Shown here one piece after another: positions 8,876 through 17,371 of a stretch of DNA of 64,000 nt. Both the position numbers and the translations under genes were made by a program. Positions within the stretch are counted from its first letter, which is position 1. Every line of letters starts with the position of its first letter. Below the pieces are notes generated by a model, which was not told where the DNA came from, made no database searches, and saw nothing but the letters and a program-made list of their open reading frames with translations. The stretch comes from Sphingomonas_Q fennica_A (lineage in GTDB: Bacteria > Pseudomonadota > Alphaproteobacteria > Sphingomonadales > Sphingomonadaceae), in the NCBI GenBank assembly GCA_036946415.1, contig JAQIJD010000001.1, positions 372,001-436,000 of the forward strand. The letters are read 5' to 3'.

Positions 8876-9313
8876 ATGCATGGCCGGACGGACGATAATG
8901 CGATCGCGCTGGCCCGGCAACTGACCGGCATATTGCGTCGGCGCGAACAGACGTTCGGTCGCGGCGCCGTCAACGAGCTTCAGTGGGAAATGTTGCTGCG
9001 CCTGCTGGTGGACGGCGGGGCGGACGGTTGCCTGCCGGAACGCGGGCTGCTGATCGGGGTCGGCACCGCCAGTGCGGAAGCGGGGCGTCTGCTCGACCAG
9101 CTCGTCGACGATGGCCTCGTCTGGCGGATCGGTTCGTGCGACAGCGCGGAAGGGCGCCAGATCCACATGACCGGCGGGACGCGGGCGCGGATGATGCGCG
9201 TGCTGGGCGGCGTCGGCACCTTCGCAGACGAGTTGCGCGACGGCCTGCGGGCGAGCGTGCGCCCGACCGTCCGGCCCGACCTGCGCATCCTGCGCGCCGA
9301 TCAGAAGCTGTAG
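8876..9313 (+). CDS. MarR-like winged-helix protein
   Basis: The product has 145 residues from the ATG at 8876, preceded by a purine-rich CAGGGGGGG ribosome binding site. The middle reads like a winged helix: NELQWEMLLRLLVDGG, then a recognition-helix-like SAEAGRLLDQLVDDGLVWRI, then EGRQIHMTGGTRARM as the wing. It is probably a small cytoplasmic transcription regulator. The ligand and targets are unknown. It follows phaZ by 81 bases on the same strand, and its last 13 bases overlap the end of the convergent DUF481 gene. Confidence 0.6.
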   Translation: MHGRTDDNAIALARQLTGILRRREQTFGRGAVNELQWEMLLRLLVDGGADGCLPERGLLIGVGTASAEAGRLLDQLVDDGLVWRIGSCDSAEGRQIHMTGGTRARMMRVLGGVGTFADELRDGLRASVRPTVRPDLRILRADQKL

Positions 9314-10233
9314 ACGAGCGTCGCCCGGCTGAGCGTGTCCAGCGCGCGCCGCTGTTCGGGCGCGTCATGCTCGTAGAGGATGTTGTAGCTGAACCGCGCC
9401 TTCAGCGCACCGATCAGCTTGGTGTCGAGCGCGGATGTCAGCACCGCGTTGCGGTTGCCCTGCTCGATGAACCCCGCCGCATCCTGCGTGAAGACGAGGT
9501 TGGGCGAGAGCGACCAGCGCGCCGTGGCAGAGGCGCGGGCGGCGATCGTCGTCCGGTCCCCCTCCGTCACGAAATGGGTGCGGCGGAGCGCCGGGCCGCC
9601 CTCGACGCTGATCTTCAGTTCGTCCCGATCGGCGATGTCGTAGCCGAGACCGCCGCCCAGCGTATAGCGGTTGCTGTAGCCGAGGAAGGCATCCCGCTCA
9701 TATTGGGCGAGACCCAGCGTGTAGAAGCGCGGCGTGAACTTGTAATTGGCCTGATAGGCGACGAGCGCGCGATCGACGGTGCGTTCCCCGTCGGTCTCCT
9801 GCAAATCGAAGCGGCCTTGCAGGCGCTGGCGCCATTCCAGCGCATCGCGGACCAGCTTCGCCGAGGCGTAGAGCGTCAGCACGTCGCTGTTGCCGGTGGC
9901 GCGCGATCCGCCGACCTCGACCTCGCCTTTCCAGATGTCGAGGAAGCCGGCGGCACGGATGCGCGCCTCCTCGGCACGGCGCTCGACGCGACGGCGTTGC
10001 GCCAGCACCGCGGCGTCGCCGGCCACCAGCCGGTCGATCTCCACCGCATCGTCGGGGAAGGTGCGCTTGGCGATGCGGACGACGGCGGCGATCTGCGCAT
10101 CGTCGCCGCCACGGTGCGCCTCCACCAGCATGCGGATGACGGGTTCTGGTAGTTCGGCCGCCGCCGGTGCGGCGGCCAGTGCGACGACCAGTGCGGCGGG
10201 CGCCGCGATCGAATGTCTGAAGCCCATGATCAC
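9301..10233 (-). CDS. DUF481 (YdiY-type) outer-membrane protein
   Basis: The 310-residue exported protein has a signal peptide at about residues 1-27 (cleaved near APAAA) and a short helical Arg/Glu-rich segment (80-100). A beta-barrel of the DUF481 family starts GEVEVGGSRATGNSD, the characteristic first strand, with later YTLGGGLGYDI. The last residue is Phe (LVYSF), as expected for BAM-inserted barrels. Function is unknown; relatives are induced by salt or acid stress in enterobacteria. It sits upstream of no obvious partner. Confidence 0.8.
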   Translation of the reverse strand: MIMGFRHSIAAPAALVVALAAAPAAAELPEPVIRMLVEAHRGGDDAQIAAVVRIAKRTFPDDAVEIDRLVAGDAAVLAQRRRVERRAEEARIRAAGFLDIWKGEVEVGGSRATGNSDVLTLYASAKLVRDALEWRQRLQGRFDLQETDGERTVDRALVAYQANYKFTPRFYTLGLAQYERDAFLGYSNRYTLGGGLGYDIADRDELKISVEGGPALRRTHFVTEGDRTTIAARASATARWSLSPNLVFTQDAAGFIEQGNRNAVLTSALDTKLIGALKARFSYNILYEHDAPEQRRALDTLSRATLVYSF

Positions 10234-10707
10234 TTACCGGCTGAGATGATCCGCGAACGCCTCTAGCACATCCAGATAGAGCTGGCGCTTGAACGGCACG
10301 ATCATGTCGGGAAGTTCGCCCGGTTCAGCCCATTTCCACGCGCGGAATTCGGGATGCGGCGTCTCCAGATCGATGTCGGCATCGGTGCCGGTGAAGCGGC
10401 ACAGGAACCACGCCTGCCGCTGCCCGCGCCACCGCCCGCCCCAGAGCTTGGGCGCGAGATCGGCGGGGAGATCGTAGAGCAGGTCTTGCGGCGCGCGGGC
10501 GAGGATGGTGACGAGGCGGGGCGGGATGCCCGTCTCCTCCTCCAGTTCGCGCAGCGCGCCCGCCTGCGGCTCCTCGCCGGGGTCCAGCCCGCCCTGCGGC
10601 ATCTGCCAGGCTTCCAGCGTGGTATCGATGCGCTGCGCCACGAAGACCTTGTTCTCGCCGTTCAGTAGCATCACGCCGGCGGCCGGGCGGTAGGGCAGGT
10701 CGCTCAT
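10234..10707 (-). CDS. rppH: RNA 5'-pyrophosphohydrolase RppH
   Basis: The 157-residue Nudix hydrolase removes pyrophosphate from mRNA 5' ends, starting RNase E-dependent decay. It starts MSDLPYRPAAGVML, typical of RppH. The Nudix box runs about 39-61 (GGLDPGEEP... RELEEETGI) with all catalytic Glu residues present. The conserved YDLP and WRGQRQAWF segments are RppH-specific. The ATG overlaps the stop of the upstream esterase gene (ATGA at 10704-10707), so translation is coupled. Confidence 0.95.
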   Translation of the reverse strand: MSDLPYRPAAGVMLLNGENKVFVAQRIDTTLEAWQMPQGGLDPGEEPQAGALRELEEETGIPPRLVTILARAPQDLLYDLPADLAPKLWGGRWRGQRQAWFLCRFTGTDADIDLETPHPEFRAWKWAEPGELPDMIVPFKRQLYLDVLEAFADHLSR

Positions 10708-11672
10708 GCCACCGCCTCCGCGATCATCGCCTTCAGCGCCGCGAGCAGCCCGGCCACGTCGCCTTCCGCCGAGGGCACCGCGCGGCGGAGCTGGACGAAG
10801 CCATGGATCGTGCCCGCCGCCTCGCGATAGACGGTCGGCACGCCCGCCGCGATCGTGCGCGCGGCATAGGCGCGGCCCTGATCGCGCAGCGGGTCCAGCC
10901 CCGCCGTCACCACCAGGGTCGGCGGCATGCCCGCCTGATCGGCGTGGAGCGGGGCGCCGCGCCAATGATCGAGATCGGGGGCGTAGACTTCCTTGAACCA
11001 GTCCATCCCGTCCCGGCTGAGGAGGTAGCCGTCGCCATAATCCGCATAGGAGCCGTAGGATTCGGCGCGATCGACCGACGGATAGACCGGCGCCTGCACC
11101 AGCACCGGCACCGCGGCGGGCTGATCGCGCAGCGCCATGGCGGTGACGACGGCGAGGTTGCCGCCGGCGCTGTCCCCCACCGTCACGAGGCCGGTGACGG
11201 TGCGGCCGAGCGCCGCCGGGCTGCCCGCGATCCAGCGCGCCGCCGCCTCGCAATCGTCGGGCGCGGCCGGCCAGCGATGTTCGGGAGCGAGGCGATAATC
11301 GACCGCGACGACCGGCAGATCGAGCACGCGCGCCATCTCGGCACAGAAAGGCGCGTGCGTATCGAGATCGCCGACGACCCAGCCGCCGCCGTGGAAGAAG
11401 ACCACCACCGGCCCCGCCCCGCGCTCGGCCCGCGCATCGAACAGGCGCAGCGGGATCGTGCCGCCGCCGGGGGCGGGGGCGGCGAGATCGGCGACCGTCG
11501 CCAGCGGGCCGACCGGCTGATCGAGCAGGGGCACGTTCGCCACCATCTGCGCGCGCGCCGCGACGGCGCCGATGTCACGGCTCTTCGGGCCTTCCAATGC
11601 GTTGAGATAGGTTAGGAAAGCGGCGACGTCCGGGCGGGCGGCGGGCGAGAGGGGCGGCATCGGCGGCTCCAT
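10704..11672 (-). CDS. Alpha/beta hydrolase, hormone-sensitive-lipase (family IV) esterase
   Basis: The 322-residue cytoplasmic carboxylesterase has the oxyanion-hole motif HGGGW at 94-98, nucleophile Ser168 in GDSAGG, acid Asp in TAGLDPLRDQG (about 260) and His in GTIHGFVQL (about 290). The catalytic set is complete and the length is normal. The natural substrate is unknown; relatives hydrolyse short-chain esters. It is the first gene of a two-gene unit with rppH, an odd partner for an esterase. The divergent deacetylase gene starts 36 bases away. Confidence 0.88.
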   Translation of the reverse strand: MEPPMPPLSPAARPDVAAFLTYLNALEGPKSRDIGAVAARAQMVANVPLLDQPVGPLATVADLAAPAPGGGTIPLRLFDARAERGAGPVVVFFHGGGWVVGDLDTHAPFCAEMARVLDLPVVAVDYRLAPEHRWPAAPDDCEAAARWIAGSPAALGRTVTGLVTVGDSAGGNLAVVTAMALRDQPAAVPVLVQAPVYPSVDRAESYGSYADYGDGYLLSRDGMDWFKEVYAPDLDHWRGAPLHADQAGMPPTLVVTAGLDPLRDQGRAYAARTIAAGVPTVYREAAGTIHGFVQLRRAVPSAEGDVAGLLAALKAMIAEAVA

Positions 11673-11707
11673 TCGGGTGATCGGGGCGAGGGAGTTCAGT
11701 CGATACC

Positions 11708-12619
11708 GTGCTGCGCGTCGTTCACCACCCCGATTATGTCGCGCCGCAGGCGCCGGGCAGCAGTTTCCCGTTCGACAAATATGGCCTCGTCATGATGGCG
11801 CTGGCCGAGGGCGGCCGCGCGTTCGAAACGATTGCGCCCGAACCGATGCCGCGGCGCTGGCTGGAGGCGGTGCACGACCCGGCTTACGTGGCCGAGGTGC
11901 TGGCGGCGGCGGTGCCGGCGGAGAAGGAAAAGCGCATCGGTTTTCCGGTGACGGAGCGGATCGCGCGTCGATCTCTTTTGTCGGTCGGCGGCACATGGGC
12001 GGCGGCGCGGCTGGCGCTGGCCCACGGCTATGCCGCCAACAGCGCCGGCGGCAGCCACCATGCGCTGCACGACACCGGCGCCGGCTATTGCGTGTTCAAC
12101 GACCTCGCCGTCGCCGCGCATCGCCTGCTGGCGGAGGGGGATGCGCGCGCGATCCTGATCCTCGACCTCGACGTCCATCAGGGGGATGGGACCGCGGCGC
12201 TGACCGCGGGCGAGCCGGCGATCTTCACCCTGTCGCTCCATGCCGAAAAGAATTTTCCACCCCGCAAGGCGCAATCCTCGCGCGACGTGGCGCTGCCCGA
12301 CGGGATGGCGGACGACGCCTATCTGGCGGTGCTGGATCACGAACTGACGGGTGCGCTGGCCGATTTCATGCCCGACCTGATCCTCTATCAGGCAGGCGTC
12401 GATCCGCACGGGGGCGACCGGCTTGGCCGGCTGGCGCTGACTGACGCCGGCCTCGTCGCGCGGGACCGGCTGGTGATGCGGCGGGCGCGGGCGGCGGGGG
12501 TGCCGATCGCCTCCTCCCTCGGCGGCGGATATGGTGCGGACCGGATGGCGGTGGCGCGCCGCCACGCGACGGTGATGTGGACCCTGGCTGAGGCCCAAGT
12601 GGAGAAAGTGGATGGCTGA
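11708..12619 (+). CDS. Histone-deacetylase-family (AcuC/HDAC-like) hydrolase
   Basis: The 303-residue zinc amidohydrolase of the arginase/deacetylase fold starts at GTG. Catalytic features are intact: GGSHHALHDTGAGYCVFND with the His pair at 117-118, Asp153 and His157 as zinc ligands in DLDVHQGDGT, and the second Asp in YQAGVDPHGGDRLG. Bacterial members deacetylate small molecules, polyamines or acetyl-lysine; which one here is unknown. Its last 8 bases overlap the start of the photolyase gene, so the pair is co-translated. Confidence 0.88.
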   Translation: MLRVVHHPDYVAPQAPGSSFPFDKYGLVMMALAEGGRAFETIAPEPMPRRWLEAVHDPAYVAEVLAAAVPAEKEKRIGFPVTERIARRSLLSVGGTWAAARLALAHGYAANSAGGSHHALHDTGAGYCVFNDLAVAAHRLLAEGDARAILILDLDVHQGDGTAALTAGEPAIFTLSLHAEKNFPPRKAQSSRDVALPDGMADDAYLAVLDHELTGALADFMPDLILYQAGVDPHGGDRLGRLALTDAGLVARDRLVMRRARAAGVPIASSLGGGYGADRMAVARRHATVMWTLAEAQVEKVDG

Positions 12620-13982
12620 CCCGCAAATCGTCTGGCTGCGGCAGGACCTGCGGCTGGCCGACCAGCCGGCGCTGGCGGCGGCGGCGTCGACCGGGCCGGT
12701 GGTGGCGCTCTATGTGCTCGACGACGAGACGCCGGGCGACTGGCGGATCGGCGGGGCGCAGCGCTGGTGGCTGCACCACAGCCTCGCCGCGCTCGCCGAT
12801 GCGCTGGCGGAAGGCGGCGTCAGGCTCATCCTGCGGCGCGGCCGGGCGGACGAGGAAGTGGCGCGCTTCGCCGACGAGATCGGCGCGGGCGGCGTCCATG
12901 CGCTCCGCCATTACGAGCCGTGGTGGAAGGAGACGGAAAAGGCGCTGGCGGATGCCGTGCCGCTCACCCTCTACGACGGCACGCGACTGGTGCCGCCCGA
13001 TCGGGTGCGGACCGGGCAGGGCGGGCGCTACCGCATGTTCACGCCCTTCTGGCGGGCGTTGCAGAAACAGATGCCGCCGCCGCCCACGGCGGACGTTCCC
13101 AAAGACATGACCGGCTGGACGGGCAAGGCGAAGAGCGACCGGCTGGAGGATTGGGCGCTGCTTCCCACCAAACCCGCCTGGGCCGGCGGGTTCGAGCAAT
13201 GGACGCCGGGCGAGGCGGGGGCGGCGGACGCGCTGGAGGCGTTCGGCGACGCGCTGGCCGATTATGAGACGGACCGCAACCGCCCGGCGGTGGAAGGCAC
13301 CTCGCGCCTCTCCCCCCACCTCCACCATGGCGAGGTCTCGCCGGCGACGGTGTGGCGCGCGCTCTCCCGCCGCAAGGCAGCACCCGCCTTCCTGCGCGAA
13401 CTGGCGTGGCGCGACTTCACCGGCAACGTCATCGACATATTGCCCGATTATGCCGACGAAAACGGCCGCCCCGCCTTCGACCGGATGCCATGGCGCGACG
13501 ATGCCGCCGCCACGCGCGATTTCACCGCCTGGACCGAGGGGCGGACGGGCTATCCGATCGTCGATGCGGGCATGCGCCAGCTATGGACGACGGGCTGGAT
13601 GCACAACCGCGTCCGCATGATCGCGGCGTCCTTCTCGATCAAGCATCTGCTGCTCGACTGGCGGCGCGGCGAGGCGTGGTATTGGGATACTTTGGTCGAT
13701 GCCGATTACGGCAACAACAGCGTCAACTGGCAATGGGTGGCGGGCACGGGGATCGACAGCAACCCGTTCGGCCGGATCATGGCGCCGATCGGCCAGAGCG
13801 AGAAATTCGATGCGGCGGACTATATCCGCGAATGGGTGCCCGAGCTGAAGGATGTCGGCGACGACGCGATCCACGATCCGCACGGGGCAGGCTGCGCGCC
13901 GGCGGATTATGCCAAGCCGCTGATCGGCCACCGCGAGGCGCGCGAGCGGGCGCTGGCGGCGGCGGCGAAGGTGAAGGGGTAG
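12612..13982 (+). CDS. phrB: Deoxyribodipyrimidine photolyase (FAD, class I)
   Basis: The 456-residue enzyme uses light to split cyclobutane pyrimidine dimers. The N-terminal antenna (photolyase) domain starts PQIVWLRQDLRLADQPAL. The FAD domain contains SRLSPHLHHGEVSP and WTEGRTGYPIVDAGMRQL, then the FAD-binding signature YGNNSVNWQWVAGTG near residue 365. The Trp residues of the electron-transfer chain appear present (RDFTGN, WHNRVRM). It overlaps the deacetylase gene upstream. It is transcribed toward a repeat-filled gap. Confidence 0.95.
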   Translation: MADPQIVWLRQDLRLADQPALAAAASTGPVVALYVLDDETPGDWRIGGAQRWWLHHSLAALADALAEGGVRLILRRGRADEEVARFADEIGAGGVHALRHYEPWWKETEKALADAVPLTLYDGTRLVPPDRVRTGQGGRYRMFTPFWRALQKQMPPPPTADVPKDMTGWTGKAKSDRLEDWALLPTKPAWAGGFEQWTPGEAGAADALEAFGDALADYETDRNRPAVEGTSRLSPHLHHGEVSPATVWRALSRRKAAPAFLRELAWRDFTGNVIDILPDYADENGRPAFDRMPWRDDAAATRDFTAWTEGRTGYPIVDAGMRQLWTTGWMHNRVRMIAASFSIKHLLLDWRRGEAWYWDTLVDADYGNNSVNWQWVAGTGIDSNPFGRIMAPIGQSEKFDAADYIREWVPELKDVGDDAIHDPHGAGCAPADYAKPLIGHREARERALAAAAKVKG

Positions 13983-14055
13983 GGGTTGGGCCGTAAGCCT
14001 ATGCCTGTTCGCCGGCCCCGTTGGCCGTGCGCGGGCCGGCGAACATCATCCGAAA

Positions 14056-14686
14056 CCGTTCGTGGCGAGCGAAGTCGAGACACCGGGCACCGCGGTTCGG
14101 CATCAGGCTGGGTCAGGGTCGCTCCGTTACGACCAGCGTCCCGCGTGTCCCTCGATTACGCTCGGGATGAATGGGGGTTGGGGCGAGAGTCTCTCCCCAT
14201 GCCCCCCGTTCGTCCTGAGTAGCCGGCCGCAGGGCGGCGTATCGAAGGGCGGCCGCCTCCGGAGCCGTGCTTCGATACGCCATTTCGACTGTGCTCAATG
14301 GCTACTCAGCACGAACGGGCGGGGCTGGTGGCGGGGGGCTGGTGGCGGAGGCGGATCAGCAAGGGGGGGGCTGAATCCCCCGACCGGCATCCGGTAACGC
14401 AACGCCGCACCCCCTCCCACCACCGTTCGCGTCGAGCGAAGTCGAGACGCCGCGCGTGGCGGTGCGGGTTAGATACGGAACTCTCGGGGCTGACGTCCCG
14501 CGTCTCCCTCGACTGCGCTCGGGATGAACGGGGGGCGGCGAGACGACAGGCGATGTCTCCGCCCATGCCCCCCGCCGTTCGTCCTGAGTAGCCGGCCGCA
14601 GGGCGGCGTATCGAAGGGCGGCCGCGTGCGGAGCCGTGCTTCGATACGCCATTTCGGCAGGCTCAATGGCTACTCGGCACGAACGG
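14056..14686. repeat. Two tandem composite REP-like units
   Basis: The 724-base gap 13983-14706 holds no supportable gene. It contains two near-identical composite units, 14056-14319 and 14423-14686, offset by 367 bases. Each has a left part (GCGAAGTCGAGAC ... CTCGGGATGAA) and a right REP pair (14206-14319, 14575-14686) whose arms are CGTTCGTCCTGAGTAGCC with CGTATCGAAGGGCGGCC, and TGCTTCGATACGCCATTTCG with TGGCTACTC. The duplicated layout suggests local duplication of the element. Confidence 0.75.
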
Positions 14687-14706
14687 CTTGGGGATACGCG
14701 TGCGCC

Positions 14707-16044
14707 TCAATCCCCCACCGGCACCCCGTACAGATCATGCTCGTCGGCATCCTCGATCAGCACCGGCACCACGTCCCCGGGCGCGAGCGCGGGGGCGTCG
14801 CGGAGGAAGACCTGGCCGTCGATCTCGGGCGCGTCGGCCTGGCTGCGGCCGGTGGCGCCGCCCTCGCCGTCCGCCTCGTCGATGATGACGGGGAGGGTGC
14901 GGCCGACCTTCGCCTGCAATTTGGCGGCCGAGATGGCGGCGGTCTTCTCCATCAGGCGGGCGTAGCGTTCCTCCTTCACCGCTTCGGGCACCTGCCCGTC
15001 GAGCGCGTTGGCGGCGGCGCCCTCGACCGGCTCGAAACGGAAGGCGCCGACGCGGTCGAGCTGCGCTTCCTCCAGCCAGTCGAGCAGATAGTCGAAATCG
15101 GCCTTGGTCTCGCCGGGGAAGCCGACGACGAAGGTAGAGCGGATGGCGATGTCCGGGCAGATCGCGCGCCATTTGCGGAGGCGTTCCAGCACCTTCGCGT
15201 CGTTGGCCGGGCGCTTCATCCGGCGCAGCACGTCGGGCGCGGCGTGCTGGAAGGGGATGTCGAGATAGGGGAGGACCAGCCCGTCCGCCATCAGCGGGAT
15301 CACCCGATCGACGTGCGGGTACGGATAGACGTAGTGGAGCCGCACCCACGCCCCCAGCGACCCCAGATGGCGCGCCAGATCGGCCATGTCGGCACGCACG
15401 TCGCCGCCGGCCTTCAGCGGGTAGGAGGCGTGGCGGAGGTCCAGCCCGTAGGCCGACGTATCCTGGCTGATGACGAGCAGCTCACGCGTGCCCGCGGCGA
15501 CCAGCTTCTCCGCCTCGCGCAGGATCGCATCGGGGCGGCGGCTGGCGAGATCGCCGCGCAGCGCCGGGATGATGCAGAAGGAGCAGCGGTGGTTGCAGCC
15601 CTCCGAGATCTTCAGATAGCTGTAGTGGCGCGGGGTGAGCTTCAGATCCCGCTCGGGCACGAGATCGAGGAAGGCGGACGGAGGCACGGGCGCCGCTTCA
15701 TGCACCGCGCCCACCACCGCTTCATATTGGTGCGCGCCGGTGACGGCCAGCACCTGCGGGAAGCGCGCGCGGATCGCCTCCGCCTCCTTGCCCATGCACC
15801 CGGTGACGATGACGCGGCCGTTCTCGGCCATCGCCTCGCCGATCGCCTCCAGGCTCTCCTCCTTGGCCGAGTCGAGGAAGCCGCAGGTGTTGACGAGCAC
15901 GACGTCCGCCCCGGCATAATCGGGGGACAGAGCATAGCCGTCGGCGCGCAGCTTGGTCAGGATGCGTTCGCTGTCGACGAGATTCTTCGGACAGCCGAGC
16001 GAGACCATGCCGACCTTGGGCGGGGTGGGGAGGATCGTTGCCAT
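14707..16044 (-). CDS. rimO: Ribosomal protein S12 methylthiotransferase RimO
   Basis: The 445-residue radical-SAM enzyme methylthiolates Asp89 of ribosomal protein S12. The N-terminal UPF0004 cluster cysteines are Cys18 (SLGCPKN), Cys54 and Cys83. The radical-SAM motif has Cys150, Cys154 and Cys157 in SEGCNHRCSFC. A TRAM domain closes the protein (about 375-445). Start at 16044 fits the family; an in-frame ATG at 16062 would add six residues. The neighbour upstream is divergent. Confidence 0.95.
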   Translation of the reverse strand: MATILPTPPKVGMVSLGCPKNLVDSERILTKLRADGYALSPDYAGADVVLVNTCGFLDSAKEESLEAIGEAMAENGRVIVTGCMGKEAEAIRARFPQVLAVTGAHQYEAVVGAVHEAAPVPPSAFLDLVPERDLKLTPRHYSYLKISEGCNHRCSFCIIPALRGDLASRRPDAILREAEKLVAAGTRELLVISQDTSAYGLDLRHASYPLKAGGDVRADMADLARHLGSLGAWVRLHYVYPYPHVDRVIPLMADGLVLPYLDIPFQHAAPDVLRRMKRPANDAKVLERLRKWRAICPDIAIRSTFVVGFPGETKADFDYLLDWLEEAQLDRVGAFRFEPVEGAAANALDGQVPEAVKEERYARLMEKTAAISAAKLQAKVGRTLPVIIDEADGEGGATGRSQADAPEIDGQVFLRDAPALAPGDVVPVLIEDADEHDLYGVPVGD

Positions 16045-16111
16045 GGGAGTGCCGCGGCACATAATCGCTTCGCCGGGATTTTACGAGAGGGTGCGGCACG
16101 AGGGGAACGCG

Positions 16112-17281
16112 ATGCGCAAGGCGAGGATCGGCTGGATGGCGGCGCTGGCGGTGACGGGATCGGCGTCGCTCTCCGCGCCCGTGCCGCGGCCGGCCCCGCC
16201 GCCGCCTCCCGTCGCCGCCCCGCCGCTGCCGATCCTGCCCGATGAGCGCGTCGATTACGGCCGCGCCGCCAATTGGCTGTGCCGGCCCGACAAGGGCGCC
16301 GCCAATGCGTGCAGCCTCTACCTGGACGCCGTATCGATCGACGCCGAGGGAAACCGCACCGATGCCCCCTACCGGACGGCCGTGAACCCGGCGATCGACT
16401 GTTTCTACGTCTACCCCACGGTGTCGGAGGATCGCGCTGTGTTCAGCGACATGCTGCCCGACGCGCGCGAACGATCGATGGTGCAGGCGCAATTCGCCCG
16501 CTTCGGCGCGGTGTGCCGGCAGTTCGCGCCGGTCTATCGTCAGTTCACGATGAGCGCGCTGCGCGAGGCGACCGCCACCGGCGGCCACCTGCCCGATGCG
16601 ACGCGCAATTACGACGACGTGCGCGCCGCGTGGCGCTGGTATCTGGCCAACGAGAACAAGGGGCGCGGCGTCGTCCTGATCGGCCATAGCCAGGGGGCGA
16701 TGGTGCTGAAATCGCTGATCGCCAACGAGATCGACGGCAAGCCCGAACAGCGGCTGATCGTTTCGGCGCTGCTGGCCGGCAACCCCGATCTGACGGTGGC
16801 GAAGGGCAGCGACCGGGGCGGCAGTTTCCGATCGGTGCCGCTGTGCCGGGCGGAGGGGCAGGTGGGATGCGTCGTCGCCTGGTCGAGCTTCGCCGACGGC
16901 TGGGCGGGGCCGCGGCTGTTCGGCGGCAACGCCAGCGGGCCGGGGCGCGAGGGGGCGTGCGTCAACCCCGCCGCCATCGCCGGCGGCTGGGGGCGGCTGC
17001 GGGCTTATTACCGCCGGCCGCAGACCGCGCCGCGCAGCGATCCGCCCTTCGTCGAATCGGTCGGCCAGATGAGCGCCGAGTGCCGCACCGATGCGGCGGG
17101 CGCGGTGCTGCGCGTCCGCGTCAACGAAGGGCCGATGGCGGGGATCGCGGCGGGCTGGCTGGGTGCACGTCCGCTGCCCGCGGCATGGGGCTATCACGCG
17201 CTGGACATCGCACTGGTGCAGGGCAATCTCATCGAACTCATCCGCCAGCAGGCGGCGCGCTGGGTGGCCGGCACCCGATAG
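16112..17281 (+). CDS. DUF3089 alpha/beta-hydrolase-like secreted protein
   Basis: The 389-residue product starts at ATG 16112 behind GAGGGGAA. A signal peptide and a proline-rich linker (PAPPPPPVAAPP) cover about residues 1-45. The DUF3089 body starts near VDYGRAANWLCRP, contains DCFYVYPTVS and the nucleophile-elbow-like GHSQGAMVL (Ser about 190), and has several Cys (CLCRAEGQ-type spacing) that could form disulfides. It is likely a periplasmic or secreted esterase. The family is common in sphingomonads but has no assigned substrate. Confidence 0.82.
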   Translation: MRKARIGWMAALAVTGSASLSAPVPRPAPPPPPVAAPPLPILPDERVDYGRAANWLCRPDKGAANACSLYLDAVSIDAEGNRTDAPYRTAVNPAIDCFYVYPTVSEDRAVFSDMLPDARERSMVQAQFARFGAVCRQFAPVYRQFTMSALREATATGGHLPDATRNYDDVRAAWRWYLANENKGRGVVLIGHSQGAMVLKSLIANEIDGKPEQRLIVSALLAGNPDLTVAKGSDRGGSFRSVPLCRAEGQVGCVVAWSSFADGWAGPRLFGGNASGPGREGACVNPAAIAGGWGRLRAYYRRPQTAPRSDPPFVESVGQMSAECRTDAAGAVLRVRVNEGPMAGIAAGWLGARPLPAAWGYHALDIALVQGNLIELIRQQAARWVAGTR

Positions 17282-17371
17282 CTCCACTTCGCCGCCCCCA
17301 AGGCTTTGCGCTTTGCGCCCGTGCGATCCCCTTTTCTACTCTGATGGTAGATTACAAGGGGGACAGAGATC

